From Salimicrobium flavidum (GTDB lineage: Bacteria > Bacillota > Bacilli > Bacillales > Halobacillaceae), in NCBI RefSeq assembly GCF_900156645.1, contig NZ_FTOC01000007.1:100478-164477 (forward strand): a stretch of 64,000 nucleotides of DNA, given 5' to 3'. The position numbers and the translations under genes were made by a program. Below, piece after piece: positions 34,864 through 45,016 of the stretch; positions within the stretch are counted from its first letter, which is position 1; every line of letters begins with the position of its first letter. The notes beneath the pieces were generated by a model. It was not told the origin of the DNA and did no database searches. It saw nothing but the letters and a program-made list of their open reading frames with translations.

Positions 34864-35683
34864 TGGCTTCTTCCTCTTCCGGTGCCTCTTCTTCCATTTC
34901 TTCCTCAGCAAGACGTGATTTTTCTTCATCAGAGAGGAAAGCGCTAAGTTTCTCTTCAAGGATTTTCGGGTTCTGTCCGGACTGCACGCCAATCACCCCT
35001 TCAATAACTACCTGCTTTTTGAAGATCTCCTGGTCTGTTTTGTTCTGCAGTTTACCGGCCATCGGCAAAAATACGAGGTTTGCGAGAAACGTTCCGTACA
35101 GGGTGGTGAGCAGGGCTACAGCCATTTGCGGACCGAGTGTAGCAGGGTCGTTCAAATCTTCAAGCATAAGAATCAGACCGATCAATGTCCCTATCATACC
35201 CCAGGCTGGAGAATATTCTCCCGCTTTTTCCACGATGGAACGCCCTCTTTGGTGCCGCTCTTCCATAGCACTGACCTCCGCGCTCATAATATCGTTGATA
35301 ACTTCCGGCTCGATCCCATCAACCGACAGCAGAATGCCCTTCTTGATGAAAGGATCTTCAAGTTCTTCCACTTCCGCTTCCAAAGCGAGAAGCCCCTCCT
35401 GCCTTGCTCTCTCTGATAACTTAACAAACAGCTTGATCAGATCAGGAAGTTCCATGGAATCTTTGCTGAAAGATACTTTGACGGCTTTGTAAGCCAGTTT
35501 AATATCGGTCATATTGAAGTTGACCAATAAAGCCGCTAATGTACCTCCAAGAACGATAAATACAGAAGTAGCCTGTATGAAAGAACGGAGCCCTCCGATC
35601 CCTCCATTAAAGGTGATGCCAACCATAATCATAATGAAACCTAACGTAATACCGATAGGTGTCAATATATCTCTTTTGCTCAT
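34853..35683 (-). CDS. motP: Flagellar stator protein MotP (Na+ type)
   Basis: 276 residues, MotA/ExbB-like. Four membrane segments (two N-terminal, two C-terminal: WGMIGTLIGLILMLEDLNDP, MAVALLTTLYGTFLANLVF) and a cytoplasmic loop with charged residues for the rotor. The very acidic C-terminus (EEEMEEEAPEEEEANEA) is notable. Order ccpA-motP-motS matches B. subtilis, where the operon is read from ccpA. Confidence 0.94.
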   Translation of the reverse strand: MSKRDILTPIGITLGFIMIMVGITFNGGIGGLRSFIQATSVFIVLGGTLAALLVNFNMTDIKLAYKAVKVSFSKDSMELPDLIKLFVKLSERARQEGLLALEAEVEELEDPFIKKGILLSVDGIEPEVINDIMSAEVSAMEERHQRGRSIVEKAGEYSPAWGMIGTLIGLILMLEDLNDPATLGPQMAVALLTTLYGTFLANLVFLPMAGKLQNKTDQEIFKKQVVIEGVIGVQSGQNPKILEEKLSAFLSDEEKSRLAEEEMEEEAPEEEEANEA

Positions 35684-35732
35684 ACAACTCTCTCCTCAGC
35701 GAACTAAATGACTTATACTTTACGTATCGTCA

Positions 35733-36731
35733 TTATTCAGCGTTCGTTGAGTTTCTTTCCACGATTCGATGAGGAAGAATCACGTTTGTCTCTTCCACTT
35801 CTTCTTTATTCATCAATTTCGTCAACAGCCGCATCGACACAGCTCCGATATCATACATCGGTTGTACGACGGTCGACAGTGTCGGACGGATCATTGTGGC
35901 GAGTCTCGTGTTGTCGAAACCAAATACTTCAATATCCTCCGGAACCCTTACTCCTTGATCCTGGAAGCCGTGGATAACACCGAGAGCCATCTCGTCAGAC
36001 GAAACAAACACACCGCTCGGGCGTTCATCAAGGTCCAACAGCTGTTCAGCCGCTTCGAGACCGGAGTCATAAGAATAATCACCCGTAGCCAGAAGTTCAT
36101 CATCTATTCCAAGCCCATGTTCCTTCATCGCCTTCTTGTACCCGTTCAGTTTTCTTGTATTCACAATAGTATTGTCCGGGCCGGACACGTATGCCACCCG
36201 TTTGCTATGGGAAAGCAACAGATTGGTTGCCTCATACGCAGCATCTTCAAAATCGATATTCACAGACGGTGTTTCCATCGATTCATCCAGTGTTGCTGCC
36301 AATGTCACTGGTACGGAAGCATTGCGGAACTCCTGGCGATGATCCTCGGTAATATCTCCTCCCATGAATACGAGACCGTCGACCTGCTTGCCGAGCATCG
36401 TATTAATGAGATGTATTTCTTTGTCCTTGTTTTGGTCGGAGTTACTCAAAATGATGTTGTAATTATACATCGTCGCGATGTCTTCGATTCCTCTGGCAAG
36501 CTCAGCGAAAAAGATGCTGGAGATATCAGGGATGATTACCCCCACTGTCGTCGTCTTCTTGCTTGCAAGCCCTCTGGCTACAGCGTTAGGACGATAGCCA
36601 AGACGTTCGATCGCTTCATGGACTTTCTTCCTTGTGGCCGGTTTCACATTCGGGTTGCCGTTCACTACCCGTGAAACTGTCGCCATCGATACATTCGCTT
36701 CACGTGCTACATCATATATCGTTACATTCAT
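35733..36731 (-). CDS. ccpA: Catabolite control protein CcpA
   Basis: 332 residues, LacI/GalR family. The helix-turn-helix and hinge are nearly identical to B. subtilis ([40 protein letters not shown]). It binds cre sites together with Ser46-phosphorylated HPr. ATG at 36731 fits AGAGGAGG; another ATG 6 nt upstream is too close. A TATAAT lies at 36765-36770 on the minus strand. Candidate cre sites in this window precede ackA, usp and a 52-residue membrane peptide gene. Confidence 0.97.
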   Translation of the reverse strand: MNVTIYDVAREANVSMATVSRVVNGNPNVKPATRKKVHEAIERLGYRPNAVARGLASKKTTTVGVIIPDISSIFFAELARGIEDIATMYNYNIILSNSDQNKDKEIHLINTMLGKQVDGLVFMGGDITEDHRQEFRNASVPVTLAATLDESMETPSVNIDFEDAAYEATNLLLSHSKRVAYVSGPDNTIVNTRKLNGYKKAMKEHGLGIDDELLATGDYSYDSGLEAAEQLLDLDERPSGVFVSSDEMALGVIHGFQDQGVRVPEDIEVFGFDNTRLATMIRPTLSTVVQPMYDIGAVSMRLLTKLMNKEEVEETNVILPHRIVERNSTNAE

Positions 36732-36861
36732 ATTCATTTCCTCCTCTAGACTCTCGTTATCACTATTATACTCACATATACAATACTAATAATCATACGA
36801 TATTTATACCATTGCTGCAATTCATGTATCCTTATTCATTATAACGAATTTCTAACAAATT

Positions 36862-36892
36862 AAAAAGCCAGGCGTTATCGGCCTGACTTTTT
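36862..36892 (-). terminator. Terminator of aroA
   Basis: On the minus strand AAAAAGTCAGGC-cgataac-GCCTGGCTTTTT, followed by AATTTG. The stem contains one G-T pair. Confidence 0.85.
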
Positions 36893-36899
36893 AAGATTC

Positions 36900-37976
36900 T
36901 TATGATTTGACGGGCTGTTGCTTGTTGATTTCCTTGATGAAATTCTCGAATGTCGGAATATCCATCTGCTGAGCAGAGTCGGATAATGCAACGGCCGGGT
37001 CAGGGTGAACTTCAGCCATTATGCCGTCAGCGCCAATAGCTATTGCAGCTTTAGCAGCAGGAAGAAGTAAATCTCTGCGTCCCGTAGAGTGTGTAACGTC
37101 TACGAGGACAGGAAGGTGTGTTTCCTGCTTCAGGATCGGTACTGCTGAGATGTCCAGTGTGTTTCTCGTCGCTTTTTCGTAGGTACGAATGCCACGTTCA
37201 CACAGGATGATCTGGTCATTCCCGCGGGAAATGATGTATTCAGCAGCATTAATGAATTCAGAGATTGTCGCTGACATCCCACGCTTCAGAAGGACAGGTT
37301 TTTTGACAGAACCGGCTGCTTTCAGAAGCTCGAAGTTTTGCATATTACGTGCACCGATCTGGATAACATCGATATATTCGACGGCTTTCTCAATATCCGC
37401 CGGATTGACGATTTCTGAAATGACAGCCAAACCTTCTTCATCTGCAACGCGCTTAAGAATTTTCAGACCTTCTTCCCCTAGTCCCTGGAAGTCGTAAGGA
37501 GAAGTACGAGGTTTGTACGCGCCTCCGCGTAGAAGCTTACCTCCTTGTTTCTTCACAGCCTGAGCCACTTCTTTCACCTGTTCGTAACTCTCTACGGAAC
37601 AAGGACCGAAAACGTGAGTCAATTCTCCGGCTCCCACTTTTTCACCCTTAATATCTATAACTGTATCTTCAGATTTATTTTTTCGGGAGACGAGCAGTGC
37701 TTTACGATGGTCATCTTCCTGCAGCTCGAGGCTTGCTTTGAAAATTTCTTTGAATAATTGAGTGACCGTAGAATCTTCGAAAGGTCCTTCGTTTTTCTCT
37801 GAAATTTTATTCAGCATAGCGCGCTCACGGACAGGATCGAATCGGTTCATTCCTTGCTGTTCTTTCACCTCTCCGATTCGCTTTACCAAATCACCGCGTT
37901 TACTGATTAAATTTAATAGCTCTACGTTTACATCATCCAGTTCAGTACGTAGTTGATCGAGTTGTTGATTACTCAT
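36900..37976 (-). CDS. aroA: Chorismate mutase / DAHP synthase AroA(G)
   Basis: 358 residues, bifunctional. The N-terminal chorismate mutase (about 1-90; [30 protein letters not shown]) is fused to a type I-beta DAHP synthase (about 105-350; [40 protein letters not shown]). The mutase domain gives feedback control by chorismate and prephenate. GGGGG precedes the ATG. A SigA-type promoter lies 50-80 nt upstream. Confidence 0.96.
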   Translation of the reverse strand: MSNQQLDQLRTELDDVNVELLNLISKRGDLVKRIGEVKEQQGMNRFDPVRERAMLNKISEKNEGPFEDSTVTQLFKEIFKASLELQEDDHRKALLVSRKNKSEDTVIDIKGEKVGAGELTHVFGPCSVESYEQVKEVAQAVKKQGGKLLRGGAYKPRTSPYDFQGLGEEGLKILKRVADEEGLAVISEIVNPADIEKAVEYIDVIQIGARNMQNFELLKAAGSVKKPVLLKRGMSATISEFINAAEYIISRGNDQIILCERGIRTYEKATRNTLDISAVPILKQETHLPVLVDVTHSTGRRDLLLPAAKAAIAIGADGIMAEVHPDPAVALSDSAQQMDIPTFENFIKEINKQQPVKS

Positions 37977-38029
37977 CGTTTATCCCCCTTATTGCTTCGT
38001 AAAGTATTGTGCTTACGATAATTAGGGCA

Positions 38030-38058
38030 ATTATAGCTGAAATTTTTTGAATTGTCAC
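38030..38058 (-). promoter_or_regulatory. SigA promoter of aroA
   Basis: On the minus strand GTGACA (38053-38058), a 17-nt spacer and a perfect TATAAT (38030-38035). Confidence 0.75.
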
Positions 38059-38101
38059 CCTTATTGCAGAAATTCTTAATAGCAAACAGGATACGGTCTT
38101 A

Positions 38102-38425
38102 TTATTGCTCGGAAACCGCCTGAGAGAGATTGGCTCTAGTAATATCAAAATGACTCGCATGCCATTTAACTTCTGCACCCTTTATATGAAAAGCCTGAGG
38201 TGACTCATGGGATATCTCCAATTGTTCAGCGACAAGCTGGGAAACATCTCTTGCTTCCTGTATGGGAATGAGATACACGCCCAGATCGGTCGATTGTTCA
38301 AACCCCTCTACTTCCGTCTTGGCAGAAGCACTGATCGGGCAGGTTAAACTGTGTTTCAATAGAATGAATTCGTTCTCCTGCTGTAACAAATTCTGAAAAC
38401 CTTCTCCGGTCACGATCTGTTTCAT
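38102..38425 (-). CDS. ytxJ: Bacillithiol-system redox protein YtxJ
   Basis: 107 residues, thioredoxin-like fold with a single active-site cysteine in LKHSLTCPISASA, as in YtxJ (monothiol bacilliredoxin-like). It is thought to act with bacillithiol on protein disulfides. AAAGGAGTG precedes the start. It follows ytxH after about 150 nt that include a terminator, so it may be partly independent of ytxGH. Confidence 0.9.
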   Translation of the reverse strand: MKQIVTGEGFQNLLQQENEFILLKHSLTCPISASAKTEVEGFEQSTDLGVYLIPIQEARDVSQLVAEQLEISHESPQAFHIKGAEVKWHASHFDITRANLSQAVSEQ

Positions 38426-38526
38426 ACGTTAGCACTCCTTTTCTGGGTGAAGCTGTTCTGTCCATCTTAAATGTTCACTAATCGTTAGTCATTTTACTGA
38501 AAATCGTCTTTTTTATGCATGAATAG

Positions 38527-38560
38527 GAAAAAAGACAAGGGAACTCTCCCTCGTCTTTTC
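38527..38560 (-). terminator. Terminator of ytxH
   Basis: On the minus strand AAAAGACGAGGGAGAGTTCCCTTGTCTTTTTT: an interrupted stem followed by T residues. It lies between ytxH and ytxJ. Confidence 0.8.
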
Positions 38561-38574
38561 GGAAATTAATTGGC

Positions 38575-38949
38575 TTATCCTCTTTCCTGTTCCTGCTCCA
38601 GTTCACGAGCCGCTTCTTCTATAGCTTCTGCTACTTCTTGAGCCGCCTGCTCCGCTTCTTTTTCTTCGGAGTTCCCCTGAACTTTATCTTTGACTTTCGA
38701 GCTCAGTTCCTGAGACTTTTCAGTTACATTTTTGGAAAGGTCGGAAGTCGTGGAAACTGCCTGCTCTTTCCACTCTCCTGCTTTCTCTTTCCATACTCCG
38801 GAATTTTCATTCAAATTCTCACGCAGTTCTTTCCCTGACTTCGGAGCAACGAAAAGCGCCGTAGCGGCACCGAGAAGAATCCCGATAACTGTACCTAAAA
38901 TAAAGTCTTTGCTGTTGTTCTGATTCTGGTTCTGATTGTTCTGATCCAT
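38575..38949 (-). CDS. ytxH: YtxH general stress protein
   Basis: 124 residues: an Asn/Gln-rich start (DQNNQNQNQNN), one membrane helix with LGAATALFVAPKSGKELREN (the YtxH signature) and a long amphipathic charged tail (AEQAAQEVAEAIEEAARELE). A SigB-controlled general stress protein in B. subtilis; biochemical role unknown. ATG at 38949 fits GGAGG; TTG 6 nt upstream is too near. It follows ytxG by 14 nt. Confidence 0.88.
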   Translation of the reverse strand: MDQNNQNQNQNNSKDFILGTVIGILLGAATALFVAPKSGKELRENLNENSGVWKEKAGEWKEQAVSTTSDLSKNVTEKSQELSSKVKDKVQGNSEEKEAEQAAQEVAEAIEEAARELEQEQERG

Positions 38950-38963
38950 TTCCAAATCCTCCT

Positions 38964-39368
38964 CTAAAGATTATACTTTTTTGAAATTCCCCACACATCC
39001 AGTACAGCATGCACCCATCCAAATACTTCATTTACCTCTCTTGAGTCAGCACGGACTCTGGAAGTAGGTATGTCTTCAATGGATTTGTCGAGCTCCTGCA
39101 TTTTTTCTGAAGGACCTTTGAATTGCTGTAAAGTCTGATCCAGGAGCTCTTTATGACTATTCAACTTTTCTGTGAGAGAATCGCCCTTTTCCTGCAGAGA
39201 AGTGATTCCTGTTGTTATCCCCTCCGTCTTCTCCTCTACTCCTTTAATTGTGTCGTTCGCTTTATTGTTCGTTCGCTTAACGACAGAAAGAGTTTTGAAA
39301 ACATAGACGGCGAGTATAATCAGTGCAAGAACTGCGATTCCGATTGCAGCATAAGTAAGAATATCCAT
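38964..39368 (-). CDS. ytxG: YtxG, DUF948 general stress protein
   Basis: 134 residues: one N-terminal membrane helix (about 4-26) and a helical charged region (TNNKANDTIKGVEEKTEGIT), matching DUF948. The start at 39368 fits AAAGGAG; longer starts do not. First gene of the ytxGHJ group, preceded by a SigB-like promoter. Function unknown, linked to general stress. Confidence 0.88.
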   Translation of the reverse strand: MDILTYAAIGIAVLALIILAVYVFKTLSVVKRTNNKANDTIKGVEEKTEGITTGITSLQEKGDSLTEKLNSHKELLDQTLQQFKGPSEKMQELDKSIEDIPTSRVRADSREVNEVFGWVHAVLDVWGISKKYNL

Positions 39369-39412
39369 AGCCATCACTCCTTTATCCTTATGTAAATGGT
39401 ACTTATACCATA

Positions 39413-39438
39413 TTACCCCACTCAAGGAGCACATAAAC
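39413..39438 (-). promoter_or_regulatory. SigB-like promoter of ytxGH(J)
   Basis: On the minus strand GTTTAT (39433-39438), a 14-nt spacer and GGGTAA (39413-39418), each one base from the SigB consensus. B. subtilis ytxGHJ is SigB-dependent. Confidence 0.7.
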
Positions 39439-39545
39439 TCTAAATACCCATTCACTCACTATTCTTTATTTACAACAGAAGTCCTTTTAAAAGAATAACA
39501 CTTTCTCCGGGTTTTTGAAATACTATTCTTCAGAAGATATGTAAG

Positions 39546-39568
39546 AAACGGCCGGTGTTGGCCGTTTC
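39546..39568. other. Hairpin at the murC stop codon
   Basis: AAACGGCCGG..TTGGCCGTTT forms a stem overlapping the end of murC. The T run follows on the plus strand rather than on the murC strand, so a terminator role for murC is uncertain. Confidence 0.5.
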
Positions 39569-40856
39569 AATTTTTTTCGTAAGCTTTCTGGAACTTCTGA
39601 ATGTCCCCCGCTCCCATGAATAACAGCACACCGCTACTGTACTGTTGTAGCATCTCGGTATCTTCGAGAGATAGGATTTCAGAATGAGGAATCAGCTCCT
39701 GCAGATCGCCGATGGTCAAAGTCCCTTTGCTTTCACGTGCCGATCCGAAGATATCACACAGGTATACATAATCCGCTTCTTGAAGACTATCCGCGAATTC
39801 CTGCAGAAAAGCTTTGGTCCTCGAAAAAGTATGGGGCTGGAAAATAGCCACCACGGAACGTTCTTTGTATTTTTTTCTGGCAGAATCGATGGTTGCAGCT
39901 ATCTCAATCGGGTGATGAGCGTAATCATCTACAAGTATCTGATCTTTCCATTCTTTTTCGGTGAATCTTCTCTTCACCCCTGTGAAAGTCTTCAGAGCAT
40001 CAATCTCTTTCGGAGACATCCCTTCATAATCACATAGGGCAATGACACTAAGAGCATTCAGAATGGTATGCGAACCGAACTGCGGGATGGTGAAGGTACT
40101 GAAATACGTCCCTCTTACAAATACTTCGAATGTCGTGCCCTCTTTCGTTTCCTGGATATTTTTAGCCTGGAAATCATTCGTGTCTTCAAAACCATAATAA
40201 ACAATCGGCACGTTTGCATGGATGTGCTGAAGATGTTCATCATCCCCGCAGGCAATGATTCCTTTTCTGACTTGCATTGCCATTTGCTGAAAAGCTTCAT
40301 AGACATCATCGATGCTGGTGAAATAATCCGGATGATCGAAATCAATGTTAGTCATGATCGCGTAGTCAGGATAGTAAGCGAGAAAATGGCGCCTGTACTC
40401 ACAGGACTCGAAGGCGAAATACTTACTTTCCTCTCCTCCTTTGCCTGTCCCGTCCCCTATCAGATAAGAAGTAGGGTGATTCTCTTCAAGGACGTGAGCG
40501 AGCAATCCAGTAGTGGAAGTTTTTCCGTGTGCTCCTGTGACTGCTACACTAGTATATCCTTCCATCCATTTTCCGAGGAAATCGTGATACCGGTAATAAT
40601 CGATCCCCAGTTCTTTCGCCCGTTTGATTTCTTCATGGTCATCGCCAAAAGCATTCCCTGCAATGACGACGTATTCTTCTTTAATATTCTCAGAGGAAAA
40701 AGGCATAATTTTTATCCCTTTTTCTTCAAGGGATTTTTGAGTGAAAAAGTATTTATCGACATCGGATCCCTGGACCCGCTCTCCTGAATCATGAAGTATT
40801 TGTGCCAGTGCACTCATACCCGTTCCTTTAATACCAACAAAGTGGTAAATAGTCAT
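39567..40856 (-). CDS. murC: UDP-N-acetylmuramate-L-alanine ligase
   Basis: 429 residues. It opens [20 protein letters not shown] (UDP-binding) and has the ATP loop [13 protein letters not shown] and the ligase motif [10 protein letters not shown]. It adds L-Ala to UDP-MurNAc in the cytoplasm. ATG at 40856 follows GGAGGTTC. Adjacent to ytxGHJ as in B. subtilis; a nicotinate phosphoribosyltransferase gene is placed between it and sftA. Confidence 0.97.
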   Translation of the reverse strand: MTIYHFVGIKGTGMSALAQILHDSGERVQGSDVDKYFFTQKSLEEKGIKIMPFSSENIKEEYVVIAGNAFGDDHEEIKRAKELGIDYYRYHDFLGKWMEGYTSVAVTGAHGKTSTTGLLAHVLEENHPTSYLIGDGTGKGGEESKYFAFESCEYRRHFLAYYPDYAIMTNIDFDHPDYFTSIDDVYEAFQQMAMQVRKGIIACGDDEHLQHIHANVPIVYYGFEDTNDFQAKNIQETKEGTTFEVFVRGTYFSTFTIPQFGSHTILNALSVIALCDYEGMSPKEIDALKTFTGVKRRFTEKEWKDQILVDDYAHHPIEIAATIDSARKKYKERSVVAIFQPHTFSRTKAFLQEFADSLQEADYVYLCDIFGSARESKGTLTIGDLQELIPHSEILSLEDTEMLQQYSSGVLLFMGAGDIQKFQKAYEKN

Positions 40857-41000
40857 AAAAAGAACCTCCGTAAGTGTTTCCATATATTTAAAAGCATATG
40901 TAATTCCCGAGAAACTGTCTTCCTCAAAGACGAATGCTTTATTATTTTACCACGTTCCTTTATCAATCAAAAGGGAGAACTGTTTTTCCGCCCCATGAAT

Positions 41001-41030
41001 AAAAAGCACGAAACATTCCGTGCTTTTTAT
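41001..41030 (-). terminator. Terminator of the nicotinate phosphoribosyltransferase gene
   Basis: AAAAAGCACG and CGTGCTTTTT form a perfect 10-bp stem around an 8-nt loop. It begins immediately after the stop codon. Confidence 0.85.
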
Positions 41031-41031
41031 T

Positions 41032-42144
41032 TCAGTCCGCAAAAGTATATTCGACCTTTTCAAGACGTGGGTTCGGGTAATACTTGCGCCCCTGTTTCGC
41101 TTCCCGTTTACCGTTAAGCATTACGTTGTCACCGGTGAAGCCTATATTGATCTTAAGCAGACTGCCCCCGACGCCATACATATCCACGGGAACCTTCCGT
41201 TCTTCGAAATGGCGGATACGCTCTTCTGTAAACCCTCCACTGACGATGATCTTCACGTGATGGAACCCTTCTTTATCAAGGGCTCTCCTCAAAGCGAAAA
41301 CAAGTTCAGGGTTCACACCTCTCGGGTCGAACGTTCCCATAAGGTGTTCATTTCTCAGAAAGTATTTGTCGACGAGCGTCCGGGAAGTGTCGAGGCGAAC
41401 ACCTTTCAAGTCTTTATCGAAAGCGCGGGCCACTTTCAACGAATCGGTAATCACATCGTTATTATAATCTACGAGAGCGGTCAGTTCATCTTCCGGGAAT
41501 TCTTCCTTGTAAGCTTTCGTAGCTGCAACGGCATCACCTTCGAACATTTGTAAAAGGGCGTGAGGCATCGTTCCCATACCTGCTTTCCCCCACCATTCAT
41601 TCATAGCATGCGTGGCCTGGGCAGTAGATCCTCCGATGAATGCGGCGTACCCATCACCGGCCTGTTGAGTGTAGTGATCATCACGGTCTCCCATAAAAAT
41701 GATAGGCTTTTGTTTGCCTGAAGTACGGGCTGCTTTTACGACATTATAGACATTCGTAGCCACTGACGTCCTCCGCGCAAGAATACCATCAATGATGCCT
41801 TCAAGGTATCCGAAGTCCTGGTATCGGCCGGTTACTGTCAACACCGATTCAAAAGGATTCACACGGTCTCCGTCTTTCAGAGAGTGGATATCGAGACTCT
41901 CAGGGTTATCAGCGAACGTATGAATAAGTGCAATCGCTTCATCCGTTCCACACAATACGGCATTGTTTTTCTGGAAGAACTGTATGGTGATCTCATTATC
42001 CTCTACATGATTTTGAACTATTTTTTTGGTTTTTAAAAAATAAACGGCAGAAAACCAACCTTCACCGATTCGTTCATCGAACTTGAAGGTTTTATTCGTA
42101 AGACGATTGATTTCTCCGTTCAGTTTTTGGGATATCTCCTTCAT
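41032..42144 (-). CDS. Nicotinate phosphoribosyltransferase family protein
   Basis: 370 residues, the shorter class. Family blocks include VLTVTGRYQDFGYLEG, GTMPHALLQMFEGD, VRLDTSRTLVDKYF and VSGGFTEERIRHF. It would make nicotinate mononucleotide from nicotinate and PRPP for NAD salvage. The NadK-type product pathway is therefore represented twice in the window, but the two genes are unlinked. It is not at this position in B. subtilis, so it has been inserted between murC and sftA or lost there. Confidence 0.9.
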   Translation of the reverse strand: MKEISQKLNGEINRLTNKTFKFDERIGEGWFSAVYFLKTKKIVQNHVEDNEITIQFFQKNNAVLCGTDEAIALIHTFADNPESLDIHSLKDGDRVNPFESVLTVTGRYQDFGYLEGIIDGILARRTSVATNVYNVVKAARTSGKQKPIIFMGDRDDHYTQQAGDGYAAFIGGSTAQATHAMNEWWGKAGMGTMPHALLQMFEGDAVAATKAYKEEFPEDELTALVDYNNDVITDSLKVARAFDKDLKGVRLDTSRTLVDKYFLRNEHLMGTFDPRGVNPELVFALRRALDKEGFHHVKIIVSGGFTEERIRHFEERKVPVDMYGVGGSLLKINIGFTGDNVMLNGKREAKQGRKYYPNPRLEKVEYTFAD

Positions 42145-42226
42145 GACTTTACTCCTTATCCATATAAATCGTAATCACTTCACTTCTATCATAATGAATT
42201 GAACAGTTTTTCACAAGGGGAGCGTT

Positions 42227-44794
42227 TCAAGAGGTCTCTCCGTGTCTCCACTCTTCGAATTTCTTTTCACTCCATAAAACCTCTCTCGGTTTACTTCCAT
42301 TTTGTTCGGATATGATTCCGTGCTGTTCCATCTGATCGATGAGTCTGGCGGCACGGTTATATCCAACCCTGAACCTGCGCTGAATGAGTGAAGCACTCGC
42401 TCCATTCTGAGTAAGAACGAATTCTACTGCTTCATCGAATAGAACGTCCGTTTTTTCTTCAGAATCGATCTGTTTCAGTAAGTCATTCTGCTCAAATAAA
42501 TAATTCGCAGGCGCAATCTTCTTCATATGATTGGTAACTCTGGTTATTTCATCGTCAGAAACGAAAGCTCCCTGGATTCGTTTAGGAACGCGGTCTCCGT
42601 TTCCTATGAACAGCATATCGCCTTTTCCTAACAGTTTTTCCGCACCGCCGGAGTCGAGAACCGTTCTTGAATCCGCCTGACTGGAGACACTGAACGCGAT
42701 CCGTGTAGGGATGTTGGCTTTAATGAGTCCGGTGATGACATCAACCGAAGGACGCTGCGTCGCCACAAGCAGATGTATACCACAAGCTCTCGCCTTTTGG
42801 GCGATTTTACAAATAGCATCTTCCACGTCCTGTGGAGAAGTCATCATCAGGTCGGCGAGTTCGTCAATGACAATGACGAGATAAGGAAGCTTTTCCTCTT
42901 CTTTCCCTTCTCTTTTCACTTTCTCATTGAATTTCTCTACGTCCCTGACTCCATACTCCACAAATTTTTCGTATCGGTCTTCCATTTCCTGGACCGCCCA
43001 CTTAAGTGCAGTGGCAGCAGCCTTCACGTCCGTAATTACCGGGGACACGAGGTGTGGCAACCCGTTATAAGGAGCAAGCTCGACCATTTTCGGGTCAATC
43101 AGCATGAACTTAACATCTTCATAATGGGATTTGTATAAAAGACTGAGGAGAATCGTATTGATACAGACGCTTTTCCCGGAACCTGTCGCTCCTGCAATCA
43201 AACCGTGGGGCATATCCTTCAGGTTCGTAACCGAAGGGATGCCAGCGATATCAAGACCCAGTCCGACTGTCAAAGGGGAATCGCTTTTCGTGAAATCGTC
43301 TGTCTCGAATATTTCCTGAAGGCCCACGATCTGTGATTTTTTGTTCGGAACCTCGATGCCGACTGCCTGTTTTCCAGGTATCGGGGCTTCCATCCTTATG
43401 TCTTTTGCAGCCATTCCGAGCTTGATGTCATCCGAGAGTTTGGTGATTTTACTCACCTTCACTCCCGGCTCCGGCTGTACTTCGAACCTCGTCACTGCCG
43501 GTCCTTTCATTGCATCCGTCACCTTCGCCTTCACCTGGAACTGCTGCAGTGTTTTTTCGAGCTGTTCCATCTGTTCACGGATGATATGGTCTTCATTCTC
43601 TTCCTGGGTCACCCGGTCATTGAAAAGGTGGAGCGGGAGCTGATACTCCGTCCGGGCTGAAAGTTTATGTTCAGCCTCTCCCCTTTTTTCATGCGAGGAG
43701 GTTACGGAAGGAGCAGGGTCGGGCTCATCCTTCTCTGCCGGGGCTTCAGAGGTGTCCTCCGTTTTTTGCGCTCTGCTTCTCGAACGTTTATCCCTTGGAG
43801 TCATGATAACGTTGAAAGGCACGGACGATTTCTGCTTGTTTTCCTTTCTTCCGGAAGGAGTCGATTTCTTTTTGACAACCGTCTCCTGAGTTTCGTCCTC
43901 ATCCTTCTGCACACGTGCTGACCCAGGCTGCTCTTCCTCGACAAGGGGAGCATCCTTGATTTCACTTCCTTCATCTGATGAATCGATCTCCACTTCGTCG
44001 TTCAGGACTACTTCTTCCGTTTCAGGGACGACTTCCGTTTCTATAACTTCTTCATCTTCCTCAGGTTCTACAAGCTCTTCAGCTTCTGTGACCGTCTCAG
44101 GTTCTACAGATTCCTCCGTTTCCGTTTCTTCCGGATCCGTCACTGGTTCGGATACAGGTCGGGTCTCCTCCTGTTCGATGGACAAGTGCAGATTTTCTGT
44201 AACGATATCATCGGTATCTTCTTTATCTTCTTCCTCTTCGGATATGGACGGGAAAGGATGCTTTATATCATCCTCTTGTTCATGAAATGGCTTTTTCTCC
44301 GGTTCAGGAGTGACTGTGAGTTCATTCTCCTCGAGCACCTCCGTATCTTTTGAAACAGAGTCTCCGCTATGTTCCTCGGAAGCCTTCTGATGCTGAAAGC
44401 CATAGATCGGGGAAGGGACGACAGTAGGTACAAACGGTTCCTCCGAAGGTGTGGGACGTTTTTTTTCGCTCGAATTCTTAGACCGGGAGTTGCTTCGCTC
44501 TTTCCGATACTCCGAAGTGTTATTTTCCTTGCCGTGCTGCTTTCTGGAAGCATTTTTATTCAAGGAACTGCTCGAAGCATCCTTTGGAGTAGCATTTTCC
44601 GTTACTGATGTATCGGGTATAACCGGAAAACGGAAAGATCCTGTTTTCGGATAATGGTACGTCATCTTCGATTTCGCTTCAGAACTTCGATATGTCGGCG
44701 TTTCTTTACGTTCCTCATTGAATTCATCTTCAGCAATTTCTCTCTCATCAGAGTCAAAAAGCTGTTTCCATCTATCGATAAATTGTTTCCACAT
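42227..44794 (-). CDS. sftA: DNA translocase SftA (FtsK/SpoIIIE family)
   Basis: 855 residues. The first 370 are a hydrophilic, very acidic, low-complexity region (many Glu, Thr, Pro) without membrane helices, as expected for the soluble SftA. The motor follows, with Walker A GATGSGKS (535-542) and Walker B LVIVIDELADLMM, then the winged-helix gamma domain (SASLIQRRFRVGYNRAARLI). SftA moves chromosome ends away from the closing septum. No repeats beyond the acidic segment. Confidence 0.94.
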   Translation of the reverse strand: MWKQFIDRWKQLFDSDEREIAEDEFNEERKETPTYRSSEAKSKMTYHYPKTGSFRFPVIPDTSVTENATPKDASSSSLNKNASRKQHGKENNTSEYRKERSNSRSKNSSEKKRPTPSEEPFVPTVVPSPIYGFQHQKASEEHSGDSVSKDTEVLEENELTVTPEPEKKPFHEQEDDIKHPFPSISEEEEDKEDTDDIVTENLHLSIEQEETRPVSEPVTDPEETETEESVEPETVTEAEELVEPEEDEEVIETEVVPETEEVVLNDEVEIDSSDEGSEIKDAPLVEEEQPGSARVQKDEDETQETVVKKKSTPSGRKENKQKSSVPFNVIMTPRDKRSRSRAQKTEDTSEAPAEKDEPDPAPSVTSSHEKRGEAEHKLSARTEYQLPLHLFNDRVTQEENEDHIIREQMEQLEKTLQQFQVKAKVTDAMKGPAVTRFEVQPEPGVKVSKITKLSDDIKLGMAAKDIRMEAPIPGKQAVGIEVPNKKSQIVGLQEIFETDDFTKSDSPLTVGLGLDIAGIPSVTNLKDMPHGLIAGATGSGKSVCINTILLSLLYKSHYEDVKFMLIDPKMVELAPYNGLPHLVSPVITDVKAAATALKWAVQEMEDRYEKFVEYGVRDVEKFNEKVKREGKEEEKLPYLVIVIDELADLMMTSPQDVEDAICKIAQKARACGIHLLVATQRPSVDVITGLIKANIPTRIAFSVSSQADSRTVLDSGGAEKLLGKGDMLFIGNGDRVPKRIQGAFVSDDEITRVTNHMKKIAPANYLFEQNDLLKQIDSEEKTDVLFDEAVEFVLTQNGASASLIQRRFRVGYNRAARLIDQMEQHGIISEQNGSKPREVLWSEKKFEEWRHGETS

Positions 44795-44872
44795 AATTAT
44801 TCACTCTTTCTCTTCATGCTTTTCTTTCCATTGTATCAGCTTTTGACCGGATTGTGTTTTTCAAAAACATTA

Positions 44873-44901
44873 AAAAAGCAAAGAGGGCGGTTCCTCTTTG
44901 C
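44873..44901 (-). terminator. Terminator of ytpR
   Basis: On the minus strand GCAAAGAGG-aaccg-CCTCTTTGC followed by TTTTTT. It separates the ytpPQR unit from sftA. Confidence 0.85.
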
Positions 44902-45016
44902 TCTTTGCTCTTTTGAATCAACTGGAGTTGTCTTTTGTTTAGTAAAGCTTCATCTAAGATTCTGTAAATTGTCCGTTCGGGATCGTCCCGCTCTAAGCCT
45001 TGAGCAGTGGATGGAA

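Noticed and set aside
35769..36674. 301-codon plus-strand ORF antisense to ccpA
   Set aside because: It lies wholly within ccpA, has no ribosome site and its product is unlike any protein.
39546..39568. Intrinsic terminator for murC
   Set aside because: The T run lies on the wrong strand for murC, and no plus-strand gene ends there.
40068..40787. 239-codon plus-strand ORF antisense to murC
   Set aside because: Wholly inside murC; no ribosome site or domain.
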